From Candidatus Dojkabacteria bacterium UBA2259 (GTDB lineage: Bacteria > Patescibacteriota > Dojkabacteria > SC72), in assembly GCA_002347605.1 (NCBI GenBank), contig DDXN01000009.1, forward strand, positions 1 to 18,574: a stretch of 18,574 nucleotides of DNA. The letters run 5' to 3'. The notes beneath the pieces were generated by a model. That model searched no databases. It was not told the DNA's origin and worked only from the letters and a program-made list of their open reading frames with translations. The translations under genes were made by a program, and so were the position numbers. This document shows, one piece after another, positions 7,354 through 15,716 of this stretch. Numbering within the stretch: position 1 is the stretch's first letter; every line of letters begins with the position of its first letter.

Positions 7354-8478
7354 TTAAGTATTCGCTAAAATAACAATATAGTCACCATCTTTGACAATAT
7401 ACTCTCTACCATGGTTTTTTATAATTCCCTTCTCTTTCGCACTATTCCAACCTCCAACATCAATTAACTGCTCAACATTAACTACATCAGCTGTTATAAA
7501 GTTCTTTCCCAAATCAGTATGTATTACACTAGCAGCACTTTTTACATCTGCACCATTTTCAATACTCCACGCATTACACTCTTTTGAAGAACCAGTGTAG
7601 AAGGTAATTAGATTTAGTCTCTCAAATGCACTTAGAATAATGTCCTCTACTGTAATGGGTTTTCTCCCAAGTAACTCAATATATTCATTTAACTCATCAG
7701 CTTTCATACTCGCCAAATCTCCTAGAAGTTTAACATCTACCTCGAGAACATACCTCTGTGATAAATCGTTCGAAATTTTTCCTAACTCCTCTTTCCAGAG
7801 CTTAATCTTCTCTTCCTCCAAACCCTCTTTACAATTTAAAATAAATAATCTCTGTTTGTTAGTAAGCAACCAAAGCTCTCTCACAAGAGCCCTTTCTTCT
7901 TCGTTTAATACCATATCAATAACTGGCTTACCTTCATTTAAAAACTGTATTACTCTCTCCAATGTAGATAACTCTAAACCGATACTTTCAGTTACTCCAG
8001 ATCTAGAATTCCTTTTTACAGTAGCATATCTCTTTTCTACAACCTCCAAATCCTTAAGTATTAATTCAGCTTGAACAATCTCAAAATCATCAATAGGGTC
8101 AACTCGGTTATACACATGTACTATCTCTTCACTTTGAAACGCTCTAAGTACATATACAATTACATCTACCTCCCTAATATGTGAAAGAAATTGATTGCCT
8201 AACCCCTCTCCCTTTGAAGCACCCTTTACTAGTCCCGCTATATCAACAAATGTCATAGCAGAAGGAACTATCTTTTGAGCTTTAAAAAATTTTGCCATTA
8301 TGTCCAACCTATTATCTGGTATCTGCACTACTCCAATATTTTTATCTATTGTACAGAAAGGGTAGTTCTCGGCAGGTACTGATTTTTTTGTGAGAGCATT
8401 AAACAGGGTTGACTTACCAGAATTTGGTAAACCAACTATACCAAGTGAAAGTGTATGAGACCTTACTACATTCTCCAT
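7354..8478 (-). CDS. ychF: Ribosome-binding ATPase YchF (OBG-like)
   Basis: P-loop NTPase of the TRAFAC/OBG group that prefers ATP and binds ribosomes. Motifs: P-loop GLPNSGKS (16-23), switch I NYPFCTIDKNIGVV (38-51), G3 DIAGLVKGASKGEGLG (79-94) and NCKE (215-218), the N-x-x-E motif that replaces the GTP-specific NKxD. A coiled-coil arm follows at about 125-200, and a C-terminal TGS domain (about 288-374) ends GREYIVKDGDYIVIL. Length of 374 aa is near the usual 363. It heads the ribosomal-protein/ssb run with an extended -10 promoter 35 bp upstream and is divergent from the transglutaminase-like gene. Confidence 0.96.
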   Translation of the reverse strand: MENVVRSHTLSLGIVGLPNSGKSTLFNALTKKSVPAENYPFCTIDKNIGVVQIPDNRLDIMAKFFKAQKIVPSAMTFVDIAGLVKGASKGEGLGNQFLSHIREVDVIVYVLRAFQSEEIVHVYNRVDPIDDFEIVQAELILKDLEVVEKRYATVKRNSRSGVTESIGLELSTLERVIQFLNEGKPVIDMVLNEEERALVRELWLLTNKQRLFILNCKEGLEEEKIKLWKEELGKISNDLSQRYVLEVDVKLLGDLASMKADELNEYIELLGRKPITVEDIILSAFERLNLITFYTGSSKECNAWSIENGADVKSAASVIHTDLGKNFITADVVNVEQLIDVGGWNSAKEKGIIKNHGREYIVKDGDYIVILANT

Positions 8479-8512
8479 TTATACTGTTTCTCATTCATAT
8501 ATTAAGCTTTTC

Positions 8513-8521
8513 ATTATACCA
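8513..8521 (-). promoter_or_regulatory. Extended -10 promoter for ychF-rpsF-ssb-rpsR
   Basis: The minus strand reads TGGTATAAT at 8521-8513: a perfect TATAAT with the TGn extension. No good -35 is seen at 16-18 bp, which fits extended -10 promoters. The predicted start is near 8506, leaving about 28 nt before the ychF ATG. There is no Shine-Dalgarno stretch in this leader. Confidence 0.6.
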
Positions 8522-8557
8522 CTTTCAAATCAAACAATTCTAAAGTAATATATCAAT

Positions 8558-10402
8558 ATGAAATTGCCAAAACAGATATTTACCCTTTTAGTACTCTTAG
8601 TAGTTACACTGCTACTCCCCTCTTCACACATTTTTGCTGCTACAACATATGACTTTGTAATAACGAATACCTCAACAGTAGAATACATAACAGGGAATGA
8701 TTATGTTAGTGTATCAACACTCTTTGTTAGAGAAGTGAAGAATAAAAAATTTTACTTCCCTATGAATGGTATTCAGTCTTTCCATATCCCCGATTTACTG
8801 TCCGAAAATACAGAAGCTATTAAAGAGGAAAGAGAGTACAAGAAAAAATCAATCTCTGTTACAAATGACCGTGGAAAAAGTATCCCTTTTTCTGTTGAAG
8901 AACTAGAAGTTGGGAAAGGTATGTACGTGAAGGTGACTGATTACAAAAAAACTACTTACGGCTCCCCATATACCTTAAACGTAAGATATTCAACTCGGGA
9001 TTATGTAAAACACATATTTGATTGGGTACTAATTGAGTATCCAGGATTACATGAAGAAACAGAGTTTGAACAGTACAACAAAGAAACAGATACACATACT
9101 CAAAGGATTTACAATCTAAATATTGTTGTTGACAAAAACATACCTCCACTTACCAAAGTATTTCCAACAACCTTCACTTCAAAAAATGAGACAGAAAGGA
9201 GTATATACTCTTTTAGCTCAGATTGGAGAATTGGACAACCTGTATCTTTAGAGTTTGGAACAGAACAAGTCTTTAAATTCGAATTAAGTCTTAAAACCAA
9301 AAAGACAGACAACATTATTCCAGAGAAATACTCCTCCACTATTACTGCCCTTTCAACAAATATATATGAACTTGCCCTACCAAGGGAGTTTTCGGAAAAT
9401 AGTCAAACAGTAAAGATAGAGAACATATCACCCACTCCAACAAAGTTAATTACAAACAGTGAAGGAAATGTAGTGGCAACATTTGAAGTCCCTGCAAACA
9501 AAGAAAGTAAAATATATGTATCAGGGTACATATGGCTTACACAACAGCCTTACAACGAAAAAAGAGAAATCCCAAATCTAGTGTACAAAGAGTATGTAGA
9601 AGAAGTATCGGATAACCAAGAGCTTTCCAAATACCTTTTACCAACTACATACTGGGAAACGAAAGACCTCTTCATACAGTCAGAAGCTGAAAAATTACTC
9701 TTAGAAAAAAACAGCTTAATGGATGTTGTTAAGTCTGATTATGAATATATAGGGGAAAAGTTTGAATATGACCAACAGAAAGCCTTAGATCCAAATAGTC
9801 AAAGATTAGGAGCAAAGACAGCTTTGCAAGGAGGAGCAACAGTATGCATGGAATATGCAGACACTATGATTACACTTCTTAGGGCACAGGGTATACCAAC
9901 GAGAGCAGCTTTCGGATATACCTCACTAGATACCAATAGTGATGAAAAAATTAGCCACCAATGGGTTCAGATTTGGATACCAGAGTATGGATGGTTAAGT
10001 GTAGACCCTTCCTATGAAAGCAAAAATATGATGATTGGACAAAGCATTCAATATGTACTTTGGGATACTCAACATAATGATGATTATGTAGATATTAAAG
10101 CGTACTCTGCTAATAATTTCAAATTCGATTCCTCTGGATATTCAGTAAAAGTATATGCGGTTAGTAAAGATGATATCCCCAATAATCTACTTTCATACTC
10201 TGAAATAGAAACCGAAAACAAAGGAAATAGCACAACAGAAACTCTTAATCTGATTATGAAAACAACCTCTCTTGGAAAAGCTTTAATTATTATCCTACCT
10301 ATTACAGTAGTACTCTTTCTCCTAATTATTCTCTTCTCTTTGATATTTGGATTAACAAGGAAGGCTAGAAATCGTAGAGATTTGACAAATCAACAGCCTT
10401 AA
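8558..10402 (+). CDS. Secreted, membrane-anchored transglutaminase-like protein
   Basis: A signal peptide (about 1-28, ending near IFAA) is followed by a large beta-rich extracytoplasmic region (about 30-340) that I do not recognise, then a transglutaminase-like/papain-fold domain (about 375-495). The triad is Cys430 (GGATVCMEYADTM), His467 (SHQWVQIWIPEYGW) and Asp483 (VDPSYES). A single membrane helix (about 574-598) and a basic tail (RKARNRR) fix it to the membrane with the domain outside. Members act as proteases, amidases or cross-linkers; the substrate here is unknown. There is no Shine-Dalgarno; a TAATAT at 8546-8551 could make a near-leaderless mRNA. The 3' end overlaps the convergent AMP phosphorylase gene by 38 bp. 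Confidence 0.85.
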   Translation: MKLPKQIFTLLVLLVVTLLLPSSHIFAATTYDFVITNTSTVEYITGNDYVSVSTLFVREVKNKKFYFPMNGIQSFHIPDLLSENTEAIKEEREYKKKSISVTNDRGKSIPFSVEELEVGKGMYVKVTDYKKTTYGSPYTLNVRYSTRDYVKHIFDWVLIEYPGLHEETEFEQYNKETDTHTQRIYNLNIVVDKNIPPLTKVFPTTFTSKNETERSIYSFSSDWRIGQPVSLEFGTEQVFKFELSLKTKKTDNIIPEKYSSTITALSTNIYELALPREFSENSQTVKIENISPTPTKLITNSEGNVVATFEVPANKESKIYVSGYIWLTQQPYNEKREIPNLVYKEYVEEVSDNQELSKYLLPTTYWETKDLFIQSEAEKLLLEKNSLMDVVKSDYEYIGEKFEYDQQKALDPNSQRLGAKTALQGGATVCMEYADTMITLLRAQGIPTRAAFGYTSLDTNSDEKISHQWVQIWIPEYGWLSVDPSYESKNMMIGQSIQYVLWDTQHNDDYVDIKAYSANNFKFDSSGYSVKVYAVSKDDIPNNLLSYSEIETENKGNSTTETLNLIMKTTSLGKALIIILPITVVLFLLIILFSLIFGLTRKARNRRDLTNQQP

Positions 10403-11873
10403 TACCCTCTTCCATTCTGTCTGGTGCCGTTGCATAAAGTGTCATTAAGATATCCCCCTTCTCTACCTTGTCTCCAGGCATCTTCTCTATATATATTCCA
10501 GCATCCTTAATTCCAGGTGTTCCTAAAGATCTTGCTATCTCTACTATCTCTCTTGTACATATGTTTTTAATTACCCCACTCTTTTGCGATTTAATTTCAT
10601 GCTTTAATTTCCCCGGTTTTAATTGGCTTGATGTAACAACCTTTTGCGCACCCTGTGCCTTCGCTATATCCCAAAACTTCTTTAATGCTCTACCAGAATC
10701 TAGTATATCTTGGGTAAATTTCTTACCCATACCCTTTTTAGTTTTACCTACCCCTTCAAATATCATTGAAGCCATCTCAACCACAGTGTCCTCCAAATCT
10801 TCAGATCGTTTCTCATCTCTCTCCAATACCTTAAGACACTCTCTCATTTCAAGTACAGGGCCTACACCATTACCATCTGGGCCCTTTACAATCCTTTTGT
10901 GTGTTACACACTTAATATCGAACTTTGCAAATAGTTTCTCAAACTCTCTAGCTAAAAATTCTAGGTCATCAGGTTTCTCAATTTTAGTCCCTTTTCCATA
11001 CGGTAAATCTATCAATACAAAAGACACTCCCATAGCTATCTTTTTTGCAACAATACTTACTAATACCTTTTGAAATTCCTGTATCCTTAAGGATCTCTCA
11101 ACATTAATGATTTCATCGTCAGCAGGGGCTAAATACAATGACCCTCCCCATACCATACAGGCACCTGTTTTTTCTACTACCTTGTAAACTTGCTCTTTGT
11201 TCAAAGAAACAGGCATTACACTCTCTAAAATGTCCGTGGTACCAGCTGGAGAAGTTATCGCTCTTGTTGATGTATTTGGAACTACTAGACCACTTGCAGC
11301 AAGAATTGGAACTAAAATTGGCGTAATACCTTTCCCTGCTGTTCCCCCTATTGAGTGTTTATCTACTACTAAATCTTTGTTGTTTTTAATATATTTGAAA
11401 TCCAGTATCTCACCAGATTCGGCCATACCCTTTGTCATTGCATATATCTCGTCTTCGGTAAAACCTGGATTGAAGAAAGTAGATACAAAAAAGGCTATCT
11501 CTGTCTCTTTAAGCTTTCTTGAACCAATATCTTTCATAATTGTAACCAACTCCTCCTCATTTAGCCTCTGACCAGACAGTTTCTTTCTAATGGCATCTAG
11601 TGCCTTACTAGTAGATGGTATGTCTACAAGCAATTTCCTACCCTGTGGAATATGATATTCTTCATATAGCTCCTCATAAAGACCAACTTCTCCCTCAGAG
11701 AGTTTGGTATCTGTTATTATAACTTTTACGTAAAGTTCTATGTCCTTGTAACCTAATAAAACTATACCCCCTTCCTTAATACCAAGCTCCTCTGCATCAT
11801 TTTGATGCATCAAAATGAATAGCTCCTTACCCGCTCCTAGATCAAGTTTTTTACCCTTAAGATAGAGTGCCAT
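10365..11873 (-). CDS. AMP phosphorylase (archaeal-type, nucleoside-monophosphate phosphorylase)
   Basis: Converts AMP (and other NMPs in characterised archaeal members) plus phosphate to base and ribose-1,5-bisphosphate. From the ATG at 11873 it has 502 aa; an upstream TTG at 11885 would add four residues. An extra N-terminal domain of about 80 residues distinguishes it from the shorter (about 430-440 aa) thymidine phosphorylases. The phosphorylase core carries DKHSIGGTAGKG (171-182) and TSTRAITSPAGTTD (201-214), close to archaeal AMP phosphorylases and unlike the thymidine phosphorylase motif. The C-terminal alpha/beta domain has GDKVEKGDILMTLYA. It is the last gene of the run, 20 bp after the ribose-1,5-bisphosphate isomerase gene, whose substrate it makes. 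Pathway role is well supported by sequence and neighbour. Confidence 0.92.
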   Translation of the reverse strand: MALYLKGKKLDLGAGKELFILMHQNDAEELGIKEGGIVLLGYKDIELYVKVIITDTKLSEGEVGLYEELYEEYHIPQGRKLLVDIPSTSKALDAIRKKLSGQRLNEEELVTIMKDIGSRKLKETEIAFFVSTFFNPGFTEDEIYAMTKGMAESGEILDFKYIKNNKDLVVDKHSIGGTAGKGITPILVPILAASGLVVPNTSTRAITSPAGTTDILESVMPVSLNKEQVYKVVEKTGACMVWGGSLYLAPADDEIINVERSLRIQEFQKVLVSIVAKKIAMGVSFVLIDLPYGKGTKIEKPDDLEFLAREFEKLFAKFDIKCVTHKRIVKGPDGNGVGPVLEMRECLKVLERDEKRSEDLEDTVVEMASMIFEGVGKTKKGMGKKFTQDILDSGRALKKFWDIAKAQGAQKVVTSSQLKPGKLKHEIKSQKSGVIKNICTREIVEIARSLGTPGIKDAGIYIEKMPGDKVEKGDILMTLYATAPDRMEEGIKAVDLSNLYDF

Positions 11874-11893
11874 ATTTTTAAACAATTAACATA

Positions 11894-12835
11894 TTATTCA
11901 AAAAGCCAGGTATACTTTGCTTTAACTATATCAGATATCTCACCTGGCTTAATAATACCAAATTCGGTCATAAAGCCAGTAATCAATTTACTATCAATTA
12001 TCTCAAATGCAGGATTAAACATCTTTAACCCCTTAGGTGCATCACTCCATAATTCACTGTCTTCACGAATTTCTATAGATATCTCCCTATGAGTAATCGT
12101 TGGATTAACCTTTAAAAGTGGTGAAACAATATATACAGGCCTATTCACAAGGTATGCTGCCATAGCAATACCCCAACTTCCAATCTTGTTAATACAGTAC
12201 CCATCTAATGTAATTTCATCACAGCCTAGAAACACTGCATCTATCGGAATTGAACCCCTACCCGTTACAAAAGACTCTGCTGCACTATCAGCAATCAATG
12301 TAGTAGAAATACCTGCCTCTAAAAGACTTTTAGCAGTCTTATGACCTTGAAAAAGAGGCCTAGTTTCAGTACACACCACATCAAATGTTTTCTTTCCTTG
12401 CGCAATCTCTTTTATTACCGCTACAGCGGTAGATGAATGACAATGAGTAAGAATATTCTCGAAATGCTTAACATAGGGGATACCTAATTCAATAATGGAT
12501 TGCTTGCAGTCAGATATCTTAAATAGGTATTCATCACAGTACTCTTCCAAACGCTGTTTCATGTCATTTAAAGAGTGTAAATCGGAAAAATGATTTTTGA
12601 ATGTATGTATAACATATTTAACACCATTTTCCGCCAAAGGTTCATTCAATCTTGTCTGAGCTAATTTGTAACCTACTCTCTCTAACTCTTTGTAAAACAG
12701 CTCTTTCTCTGTAATATTGGACTCCTCTATGAAAACCTTCATTCCTTCTAATGTTGCAATAGCTACATTAGTAGCACCCTGGATGTTCAAATTTTTAATA
12801 TCTTTCTCTATATCTAATATCTGTTTAACACTCAT
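11894..12835 (-). CDS. Ribose-1,5-bisphosphate isomerase (eIF2B-alpha/MtnA family)
   Basis: Isomerises ribose-1,5-bisphosphate to ribulose-1,5-bisphosphate in the archaeal AMP pathway. From the ATG at 12835 it has 313 aa. The proposed catalytic Cys132 lies in LTHCHSS and Asp206 in FLGCDEI, matching the Cys/Asp pair of the archaeal enzyme. CTETRPLFQG (155-164) and ADSAAESF (182-189) are family motifs. An in-frame ATG at 12859 would overlap the upstream gene by 23 bp; the chosen start leaves a 1-bp gap and begins MSVKQILDIEKDIKN, like archaeal homologues as I recall them. Alternatives are MtnA (methylthioribose-1-phosphate isomerase) or an eIF2B-like regulator; the adjacent AMP phosphorylase decides. 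Confidence 0.9.
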   Translation of the reverse strand: MSVKQILDIEKDIKNLNIQGATNVAIATLEGMKVFIEESNITEKELFYKELERVGYKLAQTRLNEPLAENGVKYVIHTFKNHFSDLHSLNDMKQRLEEYCDEYLFKISDCKQSIIELGIPYVKHFENILTHCHSSTAVAVIKEIAQGKKTFDVVCTETRPLFQGHKTAKSLLEAGISTTLIADSAAESFVTGRGSIPIDAVFLGCDEITLDGYCINKIGSWGIAMAAYLVNRPVYIVSPLLKVNPTITHREISIEIREDSELWSDAPKGLKMFNPAFEIIDSKLITGFMTEFGIIKPGEISDIVKAKYTWLFE

Positions 12836-12836
12836 A

Positions 12837-14264
12837 CTATTTAAGTTCAAACTCTTCATTTAATTTAGGTATATCAACATCTACACCAAGTTCACTCTTG
12901 ATATTTGTACCAAAACCAATAGCTATATCTTCATCCCCATGGACAATAAATATTTTTTTAGGAGAGTGCCCAAATCCCCTTAACCAATACCTCAAGTCTC
13001 TTTGATCACCATGAGCTGAAAAACCTCCTAATGTATGAATCTGCGCCTTAACTTCGAGGTTTTGTCCCATTACATTTATCTCTTTCTCTTTGTCTACAAT
13101 TCTTCTTCCAAGTGTCCCATCAACCTGATATCCAACAAATACCATATGTGTATTTGGATTCTCAATATTATTCTTAATATGATGAACTATCCTTCCACCA
13201 GTACACATCCCACTACCAGCAATTATTACCACTCCTTTTTTTGATATGAGCCTTTTGGATTCTTCTGCAGAATCTATGGTAATCAATCCTGGGAAATTAA
13301 ACGGATCATCTCCTTTCTCTAATAATCTCCTTGCATCTTCATCGTAAAATGTTGGGTACTGTTTAAATACCTCTGTAGCTTTCGAAGCCATAGGGCTATC
13401 CAAATATACCTCTAGATTATTTAGTATTTTGTTTTCGACAAAAAGATTTATTTCATACAGTATCTCTTGGGTTCTCTCAATAGCAAAAGATGGTATTAAC
13501 ACATTTGCACCATCCTCCTGTGCTTTTTTAAGAATTGAAAGAAATTCTAATACAGTCTCATCTTTACTTTTATGTAACCTGTTCCCATATGTAGATTCAC
13601 ATACGACATAATCTGCTTCCCTAATTAAGTCTGGATCTTTTACAATTCTTGCACCAGGTTGACCTAAATCCCCAGAGAAAACAATTCTTCTGTCCCTGCC
13701 CTCTTTGGTCTTTATCCAAAATTCGAATATGGAAGAACCCAAAATATGTCCTGCATCCCTCATTCTAAATTCAACATCTTTGTGAATACTTACTGATGAA
13801 CCGTATGGATAGATATCAAAAAGATCCAAGGTATTCTCTACGTCCTCTTCAGTAAAAAGAGGCTTTCTTTGTTCATAGAGTGAACCCTGGGCCGAAAGAT
13901 TTTTACCCTCAGAGTCTTTTTTACCCCTAGCTTGCCACCTCTCATACTCTTCTTTTTGTAGCTTTGCGGCATCTGAAAGTATAACCATGGATAAATCTCT
14001 TGTAGGTTGAGTACAAATAATACGACCTTTAAAACCCTGTTTAACAAGAATAGGGATTCTTCCACTATGATCAAAATGGGCATGTGTAAGAAAAACAGCA
14101 TCTAACTGAGATGGATCAAAAGGAAAAGGTTCATAGTTTAGCATATCTATCTCATCTTTACCTTGGAATGCACCACAATCAACCAGAAATTTAAAATCCC
14201 CAGTATCAAGATAGAAGCAGGAACCTGTAACCGTTCTAGTAGCACCACAAAATTTCAATTTCAT
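12837..14264 (-). CDS. Beta-CASP metallo-beta-lactamase ribonuclease (CPSF/YSH1-like)
   Basis: Zinc-dependent RNA hydrolase of the beta-CASP group, expected to cleave or trim RNA in the cytosol. All motifs are visible: HAHFDH (61-66), His173 (AGHILGS), Asp199 (SGDLG), the beta-CASP insert with SFAIERTQEIL (259-269), GSGMCTGGR (350-358), His418 (FSAHGDQ) and His442 (VHGDE). At 475 aa it matches bacterial YSH1-type members and lacks the C-terminal domain of RNase J. It lies 33 bp after cca and 1 bp before the isomerase gene, so is very likely co-transcribed with both. Whether it is an endo- or exonuclease is not visible. Confidence 0.92.
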   Translation of the reverse strand: MKLKFCGATRTVTGSCFYLDTGDFKFLVDCGAFQGKDEIDMLNYEPFPFDPSQLDAVFLTHAHFDHSGRIPILVKQGFKGRIICTQPTRDLSMVILSDAAKLQKEEYERWQARGKKDSEGKNLSAQGSLYEQRKPLFTEEDVENTLDLFDIYPYGSSVSIHKDVEFRMRDAGHILGSSIFEFWIKTKEGRDRRIVFSGDLGQPGARIVKDPDLIREADYVVCESTYGNRLHKSKDETVLEFLSILKKAQEDGANVLIPSFAIERTQEILYEINLFVENKILNNLEVYLDSPMASKATEVFKQYPTFYDEDARRLLEKGDDPFNFPGLITIDSAEESKRLISKKGVVIIAGSGMCTGGRIVHHIKNNIENPNTHMVFVGYQVDGTLGRRIVDKEKEINVMGQNLEVKAQIHTLGGFSAHGDQRDLRYWLRGFGHSPKKIFIVHGDEDIAIGFGTNIKSELGVDVDIPKLNEEFELK

Positions 14265-14297
14265 GTTAGGCAGTATCCAAAATTAGATATATCAATA

Positions 14298-15716
14298 TTA
14301 CAACATATGCTTAGCTTCATCCAATAGTTTCTCTTTAGTATTCATTAAAGGGTCTTCAATAACAATATCTAAAAGTTTCCTTAAAATATTCCCCATCTGG
14401 GGTCCAGCACTTACACCAATACCCTTTAAATCCTCTCCATCTATATCTAAGTCTGAGATTTTCAAAGCCATATCTTTAGCTCTAACTTCAGAGATATGCT
14501 TTTGTAACAGTGTAATCTCCTCTGGATCAAATGGACTATTTGGATTAGATATTGCGTCTGCAATTCTTAATTTAAACAGATCTTCAACATTCTCATCCCC
14601 CACTCTATTTAAAAATCTCCTAACTGCAGAATCACTCCATTGACTTAATTTCAACTTGTCAGCCTTCTCTTTGTCCCCTTCCTGTTGAGAGTGAGGATAG
14701 TAAAACATATGATTCCTAACAAGAATTTTCACTCTCTCAATTTCTGATTTAGAAAATTTCAACCTCTTTAAAATAGTATCAACCATCTCAACACCCATAA
14801 CATCATGTCCATAGAAATGACCATTCCCCATATCAGTTCTTGGTTTAGCGATATCGTGTAAAAGAGCTGCCAACTTAACAGAATCTTGCGCACTGTCACA
14901 AGTATTTAAACTATGCCAATATACATCATTAACATGGTAAAGTTTCTGCTCAACACCATAGCTTTCAACTAGTTCAGGAAGAAAAATATTTAACAATCCT
15001 GTTTGCCTCATTAACTCTATTCCTTTTGATGGCTTGGGAGAATTTAATAGCAATTTCATAAACTCATCTCTAATTCTTTCCATAGAAATTTGCTTTGCAA
15101 CAGGTAAACACTCCTTTATAGCATTAAATGTCTCCCCCTCTATTTCAAAATCCAACTGAGATGCAAGCCTACACGCCTTGTATGCTCTTAGCCCATCTTC
15201 TTTAAATCTCTCAATAGGTGTACCTACAGCCCTAATTAATTTCATGTTAATATCTGTAACACCTCCAAATGGATCATATATATCCCACTCTTTTTCAATC
15301 TCTTCTCCTGTTAACTGTTCATCATCAAGATCAACAGTCATAGCATTTAAAGTAAAATCTCTTCTTCCTAAATCTTTGAAAATATCCTGTACAAATTCAA
15401 CCTTACTTGGCCATCTCCCATCTATATACTCCTCCTCACTTCTAAATGTAGTTACCTCAACCTCCATATTCTCTTTGTTACTATCTGGTACCAACGCAAT
15501 AACCGTACCAAATTTAGCACCAGTAGAAACAGCCTTTGGAAAAAGTTCCAACATTTCATCAGGTAGTGCATTTGTTGCCAAATCATAGTCATGAGGTTTC
15601 TTCCCCATTGTAATATCTCTCAGGGCTCCACCAACTAAATACACATCATACCCCTCCTTTGAGAGTATCCTTGCTATCTTTTGTACATATGATGGAATAC
15701 TAAACCTAAGTTTCAT
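14298..15716 (-). CDS. cca: CCA-adding tRNA nucleotidyltransferase with HD domain
   Basis: Adds or repairs the 3' CCA of tRNAs. Class II nucleotidyltransferase: VGGALRD (28-34), the metal-binding DYD (43-45), RRDFTLNAM (118-126) and the ED..R motif in FKEDGLRAYKACR (171-183). The HD domain has LLHDIAKP (285-292). Length 472 aa from the ATG at 15716. A TTG at 15746 would add ten residues, but a perfect AAGGAGG 8 nt before 15716 settles the start. That ATG overlaps the stop of the upstream LPXTG gene as ATGA. A tRNA gene at the right edge lacks an encoded CCA, which fits the need for this enzyme. A pure poly(A) polymerase is less likely. Confidence 0.92.
   Translation of the reverse strand: MKLRFSIPSYVQKIARILSKEGYDVYLVGGALRDITMGKKPHDYDLATNALPDEMLELFPKAVSTGAKFGTVIALVPDSNKENMEVEVTTFRSEEEYIDGRWPSKVEFVQDIFKDLGRRDFTLNAMTVDLDDEQLTGEEIEKEWDIYDPFGGVTDINMKLIRAVGTPIERFKEDGLRAYKACRLASQLDFEIEGETFNAIKECLPVAKQISMERIRDEFMKLLLNSPKPSKGIELMRQTGLLNIFLPELVESYGVEQKLYHVNDVYWHSLNTCDSAQDSVKLAALLHDIAKPRTDMGNGHFYGHDVMGVEMVDTILKRLKFSKSEIERVKILVRNHMFYYPHSQQEGDKEKADKLKLSQWSDSAVRRFLNRVGDENVEDLFKLRIADAISNPNSPFDPEEITLLQKHISEVRAKDMALKISDLDIDGEDLKGIGVSAGPQMGNILRKLLDIVIEDPLMNTKEKLLDEAKHML

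Noticed and set aside
7640..8074. 144-codon open frame on the plus strand
   Set aside because: Antisense shadow of ychF, with no start signal and Ser-rich composition.
10468..11073. 201-codon open frame on the plus strand
   Set aside because: It lies wholly antisense to the well-matched AMP phosphorylase gene and its translation looks like reverse-complement shadow sequence.
11894..12835. Methylthioribose-1-phosphate isomerase (MtnA) call
   Set aside because: The same fold and catalytic residues, but the length, start sequence and adjacent AMP phosphorylase favour ribose-1,5-bisphosphate isomerase.
15713..15715. TGA read as Gly (code 25, as in Gracilibacteria)
   Set aside because: No gene here needs in-frame TGA, and the one TGA used sits as a stop in a normal ATGA overlap right after the LPXTG tail.
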